From Stachybotrys elegans (taxonomy: Eukaryota; Ascomycota; Sordariomycetes; Hypocreales; Stachybotryaceae), in NCBI GenBank assembly GCA_020746835.1, contig JAGPNK010000021.1, forward strand, positions 310,001-374,000: DNA of 64,000 nt, read 5' to 3'. Shown here one piece after another: positions 10,878 to 22,478 of this stretch. Both the position numbers and the translations under genes were made by a program. Position 1 is the stretch's first letter. Each line of letters starts with the position of its first letter. The notes under the pieces are model-generated. The model did no database searches. It saw nothing but the letters and a program-made list of their open reading frames with translations, and had not been told where the DNA came from.

Positions 10878-13832
10878 TGTTTATATACTGGCGGCATTGC
10901 GCCTTGTTTCTGCACAGCCGGCTAGTTCAAACCACTGGCATGCATGTTTATGACGTGGTCAGCGACACCGTGGCCCGAACCGCATGGTACAGCCAGATCG
11001 GGTCAGCCAGTCATCTCAATCGGCCACCCCTCCCTCTCATATGGAGACCGCCTCGCCGAAGTACCGGGGTGGGCACTATGTAGGCATCCATTCCCGCTAG
11101 CTCAAGCCATTCGAGAGTCGCATATGCAGGTTTCGGGTGAGTTGGGATTGGACTCAGACAGACCAAGTAGACCTTGCAGCCTGGGTAACGCAGCAGTCAC
11201 GAGGTGCTGCCCAAGTCCTTCTATACACACCGCCATGTCCTAATGTGATGAGTCGCTTCGATGGGCCATCTCCTCAATCTGCCATTTCGGGTAGTGAGGT
11301 GCGATTATTATGGTGTTATGACGCAGACCGACCAAATCTCACATTCCCCGGTGCTTTACATTCCTCCTCCCCACGACAGGGAAAGCCGTGTGTGCCTCTT
11401 CGCAGGAATTAGCTTTGGAAACGAGCTGTAAATTGGCCTGTAAAAAATGCATTACGTCAATCAAGTTTTCTGTAGGAAACAATATCTCCAACTAAACCCG
11501 CTGGCCAGTTTCACACCGCTACCTTTCTGAGAAACCCTTAGCGTCAATCCCTCATCATTTCGTCGAACCATGACAAAAGAGAAAATAAAGCTGCATGTGT
11601 TGAACTCGTGTTTTCAACATGTATGCTTGATATTGACTGTGAAAGCCCTCTGCTCGTTGGACAAAACGTAAGACAGCATACCGGAATCGAGAAGACCAGT
11701 AGCGCCCACGTTCTTCGCCGATCCTAAATGTATCAGCCGCGATGAATTGATGTCTGGTAATGCCTCCTAGCCCACCTGTTTATTCTACATATTTCCGAGC
11801 CAAGCAACTACCACGATATGCTCTCCGGCAATATCAGCTCCATGCCTTGCCAAGCCCCTCGACAGCCACTCCACACACGTATTCAATATTTCCACAATGA
11901 ATAACGCGAAGTCCCCTGTCTTCCCCACAATATAGCGGACAGATTGCTAGGTACCCTAGAGACAGGGCTACCTTTGCCAATATTTATTTCCACGTTGAGT
12001 TTTGGGAAGTCCAGTCGAAATGAGTAAGTGGCATGCTGATAGATACACGTTATCTAGACATGTCGCCAACCATCGCCGATGCTGTTATTATAATCCGATA
12101 GGGGCAGTCCCCGATGAAAAGTGCATCTGTAGTGACCGAGACAGTTGTCTGACACATGTCCAAGTAGGCTATCCAAATGAAAACGGCGTATTCAGTGTAG
12201 TAATTTCGCAGTTTTACCATGTGGCAGGGCCGTAATGTATTTCGCATGTGTTATCGAGATCAAGTCTAATCGTAGATGCCATGTGCAATATCGAAGCTAG
12301 ATATTCGGATACAATGTATGGCACATACACCCAAACTACTCCTAGGGCAAAATCCTGCTCATGGTAATTTCTTTGTGGGATGGCACGGTTGACAAAGTAT
12401 TCGGCATTGAGCCTCTCTTGGTTGGAATCTGTGCGCCGAGTGTCGGTATCACGATTAGGGTTTGGAGTTTGGACTGAGGGCCTCTTCGATAGATGCCACC
12501 TGGAGAGGACAAACGCGCCAGAATGGAACTAGTGTTGACTGGCGTGATTATGGTCCGGCCATCGCGAGTTACTGATTGAGCTTTATGGGCGATAAGAAAT
12601 GTCCTTCATTTCAAGGTGGATGTTGTCCGTGATAAAAGCTTTTCAACCATCTAGCTCTTTACTATCGCTCAGGCGCAATTTCAGGTGGGGAAGCTAATAT
12701 GTATGCCACGAGCCAGTATGGAGTAGGCAGATTCACTTGGCTCCAACTGCGGCTTCTTCCGCGGTTCGCGTTATGTGAGCGGGCCAGGCACGCAGGCTAT
12801 CGTTTCTGTTGCGAAGCTAGGGCCATGGTTCATGCTGTTTTTCTGGCTAGCCACTGTGCAAAATACCAAGCGCACCTTGAGTTTGATGACAGGAACCGCC
12901 AGATACAGCAGCAGGGTGCCGCATTCCGAGTGAAGAGTTTGAACGGGAAGGTGGAGAGTTAATCTTACTGGGAGGAAATGAAACATGATGTGTTGATATA
13001 GTCAGGAGCTTTCCCACATGCACCTTTGCGTCATGCTGCGATTCAAGATAAATGTCATGTGAAGTTGGTGTACAATCCAGAGCAGACGGCTTGACATGGC
13101 CCGCCCTTTCGCCAAGTTGATGATCGCCAGATGGATCGCAGGGATGTCCATCTTCAATAAATAGCGGCATGGTTGAATTGCCCTATGGCTGCCGGTTCAC
13201 GCCATTCGAGCGAGCATCTCTCTGAAGGGACGAACCACATCGACCAATAATTTATGCACACCGGCCAGCCATATAACAGATCGTCTATATCACTACCCTG
13301 CTATAGGGCCTGAGAGGAAGGTGGATCGCGGTTTGTGGAGAGTCGCTCGGATGACCTACCAGAAGGAGAAAGGCCCCTTGCAGTAGGACACTGAGGGTGG
13401 AATCGATTTTGGAGATTAGCACGGCAAAACGATTGCCGTCGAGCCCAGTGACCTACCAAATTCATGCGCCGTGCCCACGTTTACCTTTGGGGACGTGACC
13501 AACCAGAATGACGAGCGGGCGTCTGCATCTTCTGATCGAAACGTGTATGCTCCGACTGGCCAGCGGTGCTTCCCAGTTGGCCCGGACCTCCCGTCTATGT
13601 TGCAAGCGTAAATTAATGCCAAGGTGTAGCCAATGCATGCGCCGGCTTCGAGCTGATAGTGTGACCCCCGGCCCGTGGGTGTGGAGGCGGCCAAAGCGAG
13701 CGCCTGTCCTTGCACCATGATAACGACGGCGTATAAGTACCCTACTATGGCCGGCCTCGTGGCGACGAGAGCCCTTGTGCTTGATTGTCCGACCCAAGCC
13801 GTCCCGGAAACAACCGCCCCGACTAGTTCAAG
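10878..13832. other. Three-kilobase stretch without a recognisable gene
   Basis: This region lies between the starts of two divergent genes. No frame over about 110 codons with domain-like sequence is seen outside the shadow of the NLP gene. Composition is mixed and no repeat found elsewhere in the window was recognised. A gtataagt TATA-like motif at about 13730 lies about 100 bases before the NLP start. Confidence 0.5.
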
Positions 13833-14647
13833 ATGCACTTCCTCCGAGCCATTGCTTTCCTCGCCGTCGGCCTCGGCGTCAGCGCCGGACCCCTCGCGCG
13901 CCGTGACACCATCAACCACGACGCCGTCGTCGGGTTCCCGCAGACGGTCCCCAGCGGCGCCACCGGGCAGACCTTTCTCAAGTTCAAGCCGTGGCTCCTG
14001 GTCAACGGCGGCTGCGTCCCCTTCCCCGCCGTCGACGCGGCTGGAAACACGGGCGGCGGCCTGAGACCCGGCGGCGGAGCGAGCAGCGGCTGCTCCGGCA
14101 GCACCGGGCAGGTCTACGTGCGCGGCGCCTGGCAGGGTTCTCGCTACGCCATCATGTATGCGTGGTACGTGTCGCCGTGTCCCCGACATGGCTGTGCCGA
14201 GGAGGCTAATCGCAACTGCAGGTACTTCCCCAAGGATGGCGGTGTTGTCGGCCATCGTCACGACTGGGAGTCCATCATTGTGTGGATCAACAACCCTGAG
14301 GTGGCGAACCCTGTCGTTCAAGGCATCTCAACTTCTGCCCACGGAAACTTCAACACCATCAGGAGCAACTTCCCTCTCGACGGAACGCGGCCCAAGATTC
14401 GCTACTACACTAAGGGTGTCACCAACTTTGAGCTCACGACGACTAGCACGCGAGGTGGAGAGCAGCCGCTTATTGCCTGGGACAGTCTCCCGGCTGCAGC
14501 CAGGAATGCCCTGCAGAACACGGTCAGCCATTCTGTCCCTAGATTGCGTAGAGTCGGGCTAATTTTAGTTTCCAGAACTTTGGAGATGCCAATGTTCCCA
14601 TGCGGGATCCCAACTTTGCCGACAATTTGCGAGAGGCGGCCTTTTAG
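13833..14647 (+). CDS. Necrosis-inducing NPP1/NLP-family secreted protein, 234 aa
   Basis: Three exons: 13833-14164, 14222-14522 and 14576-14647. Intron 1 (57 bases) has GTACGT, GCTAAT and TGCAG; intron 2 (53 bases) has GTCAGC, GCTAAT and CCAG. A signal peptide covers about residues 1-19 and is followed by an LARR-type processing site. The NLP heptapeptide GHRHDWE is intact at residues 121-127, and the two cysteines of type 1 NLPs are visible (the GGC..P and SSGC contexts). The C-terminal ANVP.. and NF..NL blocks match the family only after intron 2 is removed. NLPs bind plant sphingolipids at the outer membrane and are cytolytic in eudicots, though many are non-toxic. Type 1 with all key residues suggests a functional effector; activity cannot be inferred. 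Confidence 0.92.
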
Positions 14648-15653
14648 GCGTGCAACATCCGGCGCCAAATCATGAGTTCCTTCACTGGATCCACCACATG
14701 ATTTACTTTTGTCTATACATTTTCCTTCAATTCCCTCGTTTCTGGCTCTGCTCTGACCCGGTGAGCAACGGGGAGCAGTCATCAATCTTCTAGGCTACTG
14801 GCCCTTACTATCGTTCTTTTTTATTGTCTCTGTGCACATCTGCTCGTTACTTTTCCTTGGCTTGGATATACTGAAGGGGGAAGACAATGTCAACGACATA
14901 CATCTTGTTACATATTATCTTACGACGAAATGAACTGATATCTCACCTCCACATCCTGCATGGTCGATTGTCGAGTAAACTCCACTCCATATGAGTGGCA
15001 TAAGAGGAGCGTTGATCTACTAGCGGAGATACGGATAAACCGCGAACTCGTATTTCGGGTTAGAGGCAGGAATTCTGGACAGTTTCATTATTATTGATAA
15101 CTCAACACTCTGCAGCATACCAGTTATTTCATGGCCTTCTGATCCAGAGTTGGGGTGGGTTAGAAAATTTGATACAGATATGAGCGCAACTAATAATGAA
15201 CTAGGCAATCTACCCTTGTTTTGTAGACTGAGTCGGCAAGCTGACCCGCATCTCTGCGAATACTAATCATGCTGCCTGGTGCATCCATCACGTTTGAGGA
15301 TTAGCCTGCAATGGGACCTATCGCAGATATATACATCAGAGTCATCCACATCGCTTCTCTTGTCAGTATTTGCACCTCTCCCTTCCAGTTCAATGGGACG
15401 TGAAAGAGGGGCCCAATGACGTATTCTTGTGGCAGGTTATCCCCATCATGCAGATGGATAGACTAAACTAGATAGATATGGCTTTTCAGGATGACCTAAT
15501 ATCCATCTCTTCACGGAGACAGACTTAAGTCCGTTAAGTCCCTCCAGTCCGCGATTATTTCCAGTTGCTTTAAAAGCAGTACGTATCCAGAATTAATGAC
15601 AGGAAGAATACTTCCTCTTCCTGGCTCTCCTGCAGCTTGATGCAGTTGCTAAA
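14648..15653. other. Intergenic: NLP 3' flank and SDR promoter
   Basis: No gene or repeat recognised over 1 kb. AT-rich; pyrimidine-rich patches near 14810-14850 follow the NLP stop. Confidence 0.45.
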
Positions 15654-16789
15654 ATGACACCCAGCACTTCTAACCCTCTCTTTGGGCCCGATACAGAGGC
15701 CACTGAGGTAGCACAAGCATTCGCTACTGGCATCCAAGGGAAGACGATCATTGTGACGGGAGTCAATCGTGGAGGAATTGGATATTCAACCTGTGAAGCC
15801 TTTGTAAGTCTTTGGCATTCTGAAACATTCCATCTCGTTAACAGAAGAACCAGGCATCTCAATCGCCCGCACACCTCATCGTCACAGGTCGCAATGAAGC
15901 CAAAGTCAAGGAGAGCATGGATGCTCTCAGAAAGTCCTATCCCGACGTCGGCTATCGTCCGCTCCTGATGGATCTGTCCAGTCAGCAGTCAGTCCGTGAA
16001 GCGGCCACCAAACTCCTCAACTGGGAGGATGTACCAAAAATCGATATCCTCGTCAACAGCGCCGGCGTGGCTCTCATCCCAGACCACACGCTCAGCGTCG
16101 ACAGGATCGAGCAGACATTTGCAACGAACCACATGGGCCACTTTCTCTTCACATGCTGTATAATGCCGAAGCTGGTGCGCGCGGCGGAGAATAGCACAAG
16201 AGGTGCCGTGCGCATTGTCAATGTCACATCCCGCTCGCCACTGCATTCCAGGATGCGTTGGAGTGACGTAAACTTCACAACGATAATGAACAAGGACTTG
16301 CCTGTTGAAGAACAGCCCAACTGGGACCTCCATAAGGCGTGGCAGATAGAAGATTCGCCCAACAAGATCTACATCCCGCTCGAGGCCTACAATCAAAGCA
16401 AGGTGGCCAACGTCCTGTTTAGCATCGCCGCCACCACGAGGCTCTACGAAAAGTACGGCATACTCAGCCTTGCCGTGCACCCCGGTGTAATTGCCACAGA
16501 GCTCGGGCGCGACGCTTCCTCCCAGGTTACAAAGGCGATAGAGAACATGATGAAGCAGGGCGCGGTAAAGTACAAGAGCCTCGGCGCCGGCGCGGCCACG
16601 AGCCTCGTGGCTGCTCTGGATCCATGCCTGGGGCCAGGGAGGACAGTAGGCGACAAGGAAAATGTCGGCGTGTATTTGTACGACTGTCAAATCTGCGACA
16701 AGGGACATCCTCTGGCCATGTCAAGCTCCCAAGCGGAGAGGCTGTGGAAGCTGTCAGAGGAGCTGGTCAAGGAGGAATTCTCGTGGTAA
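15654..16789 (+). CDS. Short-chain dehydrogenase, retinol-dehydrogenase-like, 361 aa
   Basis: Two exons: 15654-15803 and 15854-16789. The intron (50 bases) has a GTAAGT donor; the acceptor at 15853 gives an AF|ASQSPAHLIVTGR join, while an alternative acceptor nine bases upstream would add three residues. The cofactor motif TGVNRGGIG is at residues 35-43, an NSAG motif follows, and the catalytic YNQSK (YxxxK) is intact. The length and a long insert after the NVTSR strand resemble fungal NADP-dependent retinol dehydrogenase/WW-domain-oxidoreductase-like SDRs. The substrate is unknown. It lies upstream of the secreted aminopeptidase on the same strand with 417 bases between, so they are probably independent. 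Confidence 0.88.
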
Positions 16790-17206
16790 CTGGGTATGGC
16801 AGAGACAGCAAAATTGATTTATTTATTTATTTATTTTTACTTTTACGACGAGTACGTAGTAGGTCCGGTGCCTTTTGACTGGCCAATTGGTCGCCCCTCC
16901 GGGATAAAGCAAAAGTTCGTCCGGTGCAACAGGGGTCACAGTCAAGATAGCAGCCATCACTCGTCCAACTCGCCATTCTTCCCCCGCAAAGGCTGATGCC
17001 AAGACTCGCCTGCAGATAAGCAACAAAGAATCGTTGGCCAAAGTGGCAGGTCGACAATCCCGTTCCCACTTGGCATTCTTTTGGTCGCCAGGGTTCAGGG
17101 TCTAGAAGGCGAAAGAGGAACATGCTCAGCGAACAATTAAAACCCGGACGGCCCCAACGCAGACTCGATGGACTGACCGTGCTACTTCTGCCCTGGAGCC
17201 GTCGCC
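16790..17206. promoter_or_regulatory. Upstream region of the aminopeptidase, with ATTT tract
   Basis: A short (TTTA)n tract at 16816-16838 follows the SDR stop by 27 bases and may serve its 3' end. The rest is the presumed promoter of the aminopeptidase gene. No other feature seen. Confidence 0.4.
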
Positions 17207-18838
17207 ATGAAGTACAACAGCGCACTCAACCTTGGCCTTCTGGCCGCCGGCGCCCTCGCTACCGAGGAGCTCACGCCCGAGAAGCTCGCCGCCGACATCC
17301 ACACCGACAAGTAAGTAGGCCGGCGCGCGCCAATTGACTCGTTCCCTGACCCTCGGCAGGCTGCAAAACGTGCTCTGGAACCTTAACAAGATTGCGCGGG
17401 ACAATGGCGGAAACCGCGCCTTCGGCCTGCCCGGCTACAACGCCTCGCTCGACTTTGTCCTGGAGCGCATGCAGACGCGCTTCGCCAAGCACTTTGACAC
17501 CTTTGTCCAGCCCTTTACGCACATCTTTGCCTCGACGCTCGACATCAGCCTGACGGGCCCGGACGGCGAGGACGTGCGCGTCGACACGCTTCAGTACAAC
17601 AACCCCACGGACCTTCCCGGCGGCAACACCGGGGAGCTCGTCGCGCTGCCGGTGGATGACGTGCGCGGCTCGGCCTGCTTCGCGGACCAGTGGGAGGGCG
17701 TCGACGTCGTGGGCAAGATCGCCCTCATCAAGCGCGGCACGTGTGCCATTGCCGATAAGCTGCGACTGGCCAAGAACAACGGCGCCGTCGCCGCCGTGCT
17801 CATCCACAACGTCCCCGGCGATCGCATCACGGCCGCTACCTTGTCCGCCCAGAACGTCGGCCAGATTTCCCCCGTTGGCGTGGTGACTCTGGAGCAGGGA
17901 ACGGCCTGGCAGGAGCGTCTGGCTGCCGGCGAGACGCTCGAGGTCACCCTCATCGTGGACGCCGTCGCCGAACCGCGGGAGACGTGGCAGATTATCGCCG
18001 AGACCAAGGAGGGCGACCCTAACAACGTGATTATGGTCGGCGCGCACCTCGACAGCGTGCAGCAAGGCCCCGGCAGTACGTCATGATAAGAGTCCTCGTT
18101 CCGGGAACCGACGACAGTTCAGCTAACATGCCTCACAGTCAACGACGACGGCAGCGGCACGGCCGCCATCCTCGAGCTCGCGGGCGCCATCAAGAAGTAC
18201 AAGGGTTTCAAGAACAAGGTGCGCTTCGGCTTCTGGGGCGCCGAGGAGGGTGGCATCGCCGGGTCCCAGCACTATGCCCGCACGCTGTCCGAGGAGGACG
18301 CCGACAAGCTACGCTTCTACTTCAACTTTGACATGATTGGCTCGCCCACGCCCTATTTCCACGTCTACGCCGACACAGAGGCGCACAGGGCCGGCGGGCA
18401 GTACCTGTTTGACTACCTGACGGAGCAGGGACATGCTCCCGAGTGGGTGTAAGTGATGCACACGTATCGCTGTGAGAAAAGCAGGCTAACACAAGCAGCA
18501 ACTTCGCCACCAACTCGGACTACATTGGCTTCCTCAACATCGGCGTGCAGGCCTCTGGCCTGTTTACGGGATCCGACTTTGCCCAGGACCCCTGCTACCA
18601 CATTGCCTGCGACGACATTGACAACATCAACTGGGATGCGCTCACCGTCAACGCCAAGGCCGCTGCCCACGCCGTCGCGCAGCTGGCTCTCAGCGTCGAG
18701 GGCTTGCCGCCCCGCGAGACGACAAACGTCAACCCCCAGAGCAAGCGCGGCGTCGCTCGCAGCCTGTCGCAGTGGGCTCGCGTCGCGTCCGAGGCTGAGC
18801 ACTCGGCATCATGCGGTCACGCCAAGGCAACCATCTAG
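17207..18838 (+). CDS. Secreted M28 aminopeptidase with PA domain, 489 aa
   Basis: Four exons: 17207-17310, 17360-18075, 18139-18448 and 18499-18838, with introns of 49, 63 and 50 bases that all carry consensus sites (GCTAAC branch in introns 2 and 3). A signal peptide (residues 1-18, ending ALA) is followed by a propeptide-like stretch, then a PA domain (about 120-230) and a zinc aminopeptidase domain. Metal ligands are visible: GAHLDSV (262-268), NDDGSG (275-280), WGAEEGG (Glu 309/310), FDMIGS and the late CYHIACDD His. This is the layout of fungal leucine aminopeptidase 2 / yeast aminopeptidase Y, which removes N-terminal residues from peptides outside the cell or in the vacuole. Confidence 0.93.
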
Positions 18839-19176
18839 ATGTAATGCGTGAATTAGCTAGGCAGTAGATTGAAAGGAAAAGGCTCTACGAGATGATCTAT
18901 CATATCCGCGTTACTTCACATCCATGCTCAAATGGCAAAATGATTGTTGTGATGAATCATCAACTGTCTTGCCAATCTCCCGGCAGGCAATCTCATTTGC
19001 TCAAGTCAGACACCCCTTGAAATTCGGCCATAATGACCCATTACTTGATGCTCCTCGTCAACGTTGCTGCCCGATCGATGGTGTTTATCCTTGGCGGCGT
19101 GTGCTGCCGAATTGCTCATATTAGTGCGTGCAGCGTACATGTAGGAAAACGCATGCACTCAGTTGCCTCGGTCCGG
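18839..19176. other. Intergenic between convergent genes
   Basis: Only the 3' flanks of the aminopeptidase and the MFS gene; no feature recognised. Confidence 0.5.
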
Positions 19177-21025
19177 CTACGCCTCTGCTGTACTCGTGTT
19201 GTTTGCGTGATCCTCGTGATGCAGGGCGCCGATGATGGGGTTCTCGACGGTGACGTGATGGATGTGCTTTCGCGGCACCCAGAAGAGCTGGATGGCTCCG
19301 ATGACGGCCACACCGGCGCAGCTGAACCAGGCTGCGGCCGAGCCTCCAGCGCTGTAGATGATGCCCACCAATGGAGGGGAGATTGTCCTGGCTGCGCAGC
19401 ACGCACTCATGGTCATACCATTGACGCGTCCAAGAAGCAGGGTAGATGGCGTGGCGTCTTTGAGCAGGATCAAGGCAGTCGGGACGGAGATGATGCCGTA
19501 GAAGGCCTGGAGGATCATGGAGATGTAGATTCCGGCCGATGTAAACTCGGGAACGCCGGAGAGGAAGGGCATGAGCACATAGGCGGTAGGATACAGGGCA
19601 ACGATGGAGATGAAGGAGTACCACACGCCGACCTTGTTTACAAAGACGGGGAAGATGATTCCCTGTATGAAGAGGCCGATGAAGCCGTTGACGGCGAGGT
19701 AGACGCTCACGTCGTGCAGAGTGAGGCCGAGGCCGCCCTGGAAGTCGAGCTGGCCGCGCGGCACACGCGGGTCGGGGTCGGCGAGCAGGTGGATGGGCAG
19801 AAGGGCGCCAAAGGCCATCTGGTGGTAGGCGATGAGGACGAGCGCAATGATGATCATGACGATGGTGTAGTTGTACACGGGGCCGGTGTACTCGGAGATT
19901 TGGGAGATGGCAGAGACGGTTCTCGGGGGCACAGGCCTGCTACGCTGTTCGCGCTGGACGTCAATCGAGTGCATGGTGCCAAACGAGTTTCGTCGAATGT
20001 CAAAAGTGCCGCCTCCGGGGACCGGCAGGCTCTCTTCGATAAAGTAGGGAGGCGGGCGTTCCGAGACGGAGGCGGTGCGACCCGTGGAGGACTTGCGCTG
20101 GCCTCGCTGCAGCGGAGTCGTCTCATCGGCCTCATCGTCAATGGCCTCGTCGGTCTCGTCGGCGAGACCCGGGTTCGCTAGAGGGTTAGTCTCCTCGAGG
20201 AAGAAGATGCCTTGGATAATGGCCAGGATGATGACGACGACCGAGGCCAGGTTGGGCAGCAGGTACGGGTACTTGGCGAAGATGCTGTCCGGGGGGAACG
20301 TGTCGGGATAGAATGTGGCGGGCTGCGCGAGGAAGCCGCCCACGGCAGAGCCGATGATTCCTCCCAGGGTCCAGACAAAGGGTTGCGTGGCATAGGCGGC
20401 GGCTGTCATGACAATCAGCAAAGGAGAGACGCAGGGCTCGTAGTCGCGGTAGCTTACGTTCATGCTCTGGGTTCTTGACCATCTCGGCGACCATGGTCTG
20501 CATGACGCTCACATTGCCGTTGAGGGCGCCTCCGATGAAGCGAGCCAGCAGAGCGACCCAGTAGGTCTGGGCGAAGCCGAGAATGAGGCAGGAGATGGCG
20601 ACGCCGCCCAGGCCGGCGAGGACGACAGGCTTGCGGCCATAGTAGTCGGAGAGGGTGCCCCAGCCGAGGGCCGTCAAGGCCTCGGCGACAGCATAGGCGG
20701 AGACGAGCAGGCCGCTGTAGAAGGGTGCATCCGTGTCGTCTCCATTGAGATCAATGGTCATGTCATACGAGTAGGCCAAGATGGAGTTGAAGGCGATGGG
20801 CTCCGAGAAGCGACATATTGCTGCACGAGGAGAGCAGTCAGCGCCAGACTACCTAGATTTGAGGCGTGAAGCTCCCGCGATGCAGCGACCCGAACCTTAA
20901 ACAAAAAGGCCTCATGATGGGTGGACGGACGGCCAAGGAGTGGATAGCAGTGGATACGCACCGAGCACTGTGAGCTGCCAGTAGGGGAACGCGTTGGGGT
21001 CCTTGGCCGCAGCGGTTCGAGGCAT
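19177..21025 (-). CDS. MFS transporter, YCR023C-like DHA1-type group, 550 aa
   Basis: Three exons: 21025-20962, 20820-20458 and 20402-19177. The first intron (141 bases) is long for this window; the second is 55 bases with GTAAGC and ACAG. Splicing restores the family signatures LAICRFSEPIAF at the first membrane segment and NPEHEPAAYATQPFVWTLGGIIGSAVGG across segments 4-5. The DYYGRKPV loop 2-3 motif is intact. A long acidic, Ser-rich cytoplasmic loop separates the two six-helix halves (ADETDEAIDDEADE and TTPLQRGQR regions). This group includes yeast YCR023C and many fungal transporters of unknown substrate. The start is the ATG giving MPRTAAAKDPNAFP, which is typical of the group. Confidence 0.9.
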
Positions 21026-21666
21026 TACGCTGAGTAGATTTCTCTGTGGTCTTGAGACGCGACGCGACGTGCAGGACAGACGTCCCCTTTGATCCTCGTT
21101 TGGGAGGGGAGATTCCGTGTGGAGGGATGCCGCCTAGATTCGTTCAAGTTGGGATAAAAAATAAAAATAAAAAAAGGAGACGGGAAAAAGACGCTTCCAC
21201 AGAGGGAGCTAAGAAAAAGAGAGGGAAATTTTGGTGGCAATGCTAGAGAGTCCAAGCTACTAGAGTGTGTAGAATGCAAGTAACTTGCAAACATTCCGAT
21301 GGAGAAATGAATGGGAACGGTCCAGTTTCCGGCGGGGAGCCTGGCCAAGAACATGCCCCCATTGGCTGTGTGATATCTGGGATACGATGCGCAGATCTGG
21401 GGGGCTCTTTTTCTATCTCACTTTGTGGCCGGGTTCGGCAGCAAGGTCCGCCATGGCGATACAGAGGGGGAGGGGAGAGGTGGGGTTGAGGCCATGCCCT
21501 TCTGAGGGAGGATCGACAAGTTGCAACAGTTGCAGGATGCATCAGCTGTTGCTTTGCGTAACGTCTCTCTTCTTGTCTTGTTTGCAAGCCATGGTACTAC
21601 TGATACTGTCTGTCTATGAAGGAAAAGAAGGAAGAGAAAGGGGGAAAATAAGGAAGAATGAAAGAG

Positions 21667-21697
<31 letters not shown>

Positions 21698-22478
21698 GGA
21701 AAAGAGACTCGGACTGCGCCTTCACCGAACCGTCAGCCATTCTCCATTCTTTTGCCGTGCCGGCATGGCATCGGGGAGTTGTCGGTGAGCGACACCCCTG
21801 AACCACCCCTCGAATCACGACAGTCTTGTGCCGCTCGACTCCATAGCGGGCGCGTGCTCCCTGTACTATCCCGTTATCTAGTACGTATGTTGGCCGGCAT
21901 CACGTATTTTGTCCTCTGTCAGTCTGGTTGGTTGACTGACTCAAAGGTGTGCTGCAAGCCACTCGATAGCAGTGCACAACTCGTCATTGTCTACCGCCGA
22001 TCGCCGGTTCCATAATAATATCTCTGTAGCAGCTGCATCATGACTCTGACACTTTTCTGTTCCATCTGTGAACAAAAGTCGAAAGTCCCGGCATATCCTC
22101 TCTTATGTACAACACAAACAACGCAGATGCTGTCAGCGTCAGCAATATTGCATGACCTATTGCATACTGTTGCATGTGGCATGCCAGCCACCATTTCCAC
22201 ATTTCTCGTTTCCCTTTTCTCCGATAATTCTCCGCCATCTCCAGTAAACTCCACAGAATAGCGTACCATGATATTCGCAGCAAGTCATTTCCGTGCCTGG
22301 GTTTACCCTTGACCAGGAAATGACGGTAACTGTTAAAGTTCGTAGTAAAAGCTGGCGTTTCCAGAATATTGGTAATTATTATAAACGATAGATAGAAGAC
22401 AAAATTGCAGTCTTCCTCAGCTAGGGACAGCAGCGAAACTGTCGATACAGCGTTCCTTCCTGCCAGTATCCAACTTGA
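21026..22478. other. Intergenic: MFS promoter, GAAA microsatellite, permease 3' flank
   Basis: A (GAAA)n microsatellite lies at 21665-21697 in a purine-rich run (21618-21705). The MFS promoter should lie in 21026-21600. AT-rich DNA at 22320-22430 precedes the permease stop. No gene recognised. Confidence 0.5.
21665..21697 (+). repeat. (GAAA)n microsatellite
   Basis: Seven to eight uninterrupted GAAA units within a longer A/G-rich tract. Confidence 0.9.

Noticed and set aside
13416..14321. 301-codon minus-strand frame
   Set aside because: It overlaps the NLP gene antisense; Ala/Gly/Val-rich composition typical of the complement of a GC-rich coding region, no domain.
17271..18065. 264-codon minus-strand frame
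   Set aside because: Antisense to the aminopeptidase exon 2; no domain.
19033..20181. 382-codon plus-strand frame
   Set aside because: Antisense to the third exon of the MFS transporter; Asp/Gly/Val-rich shadow.
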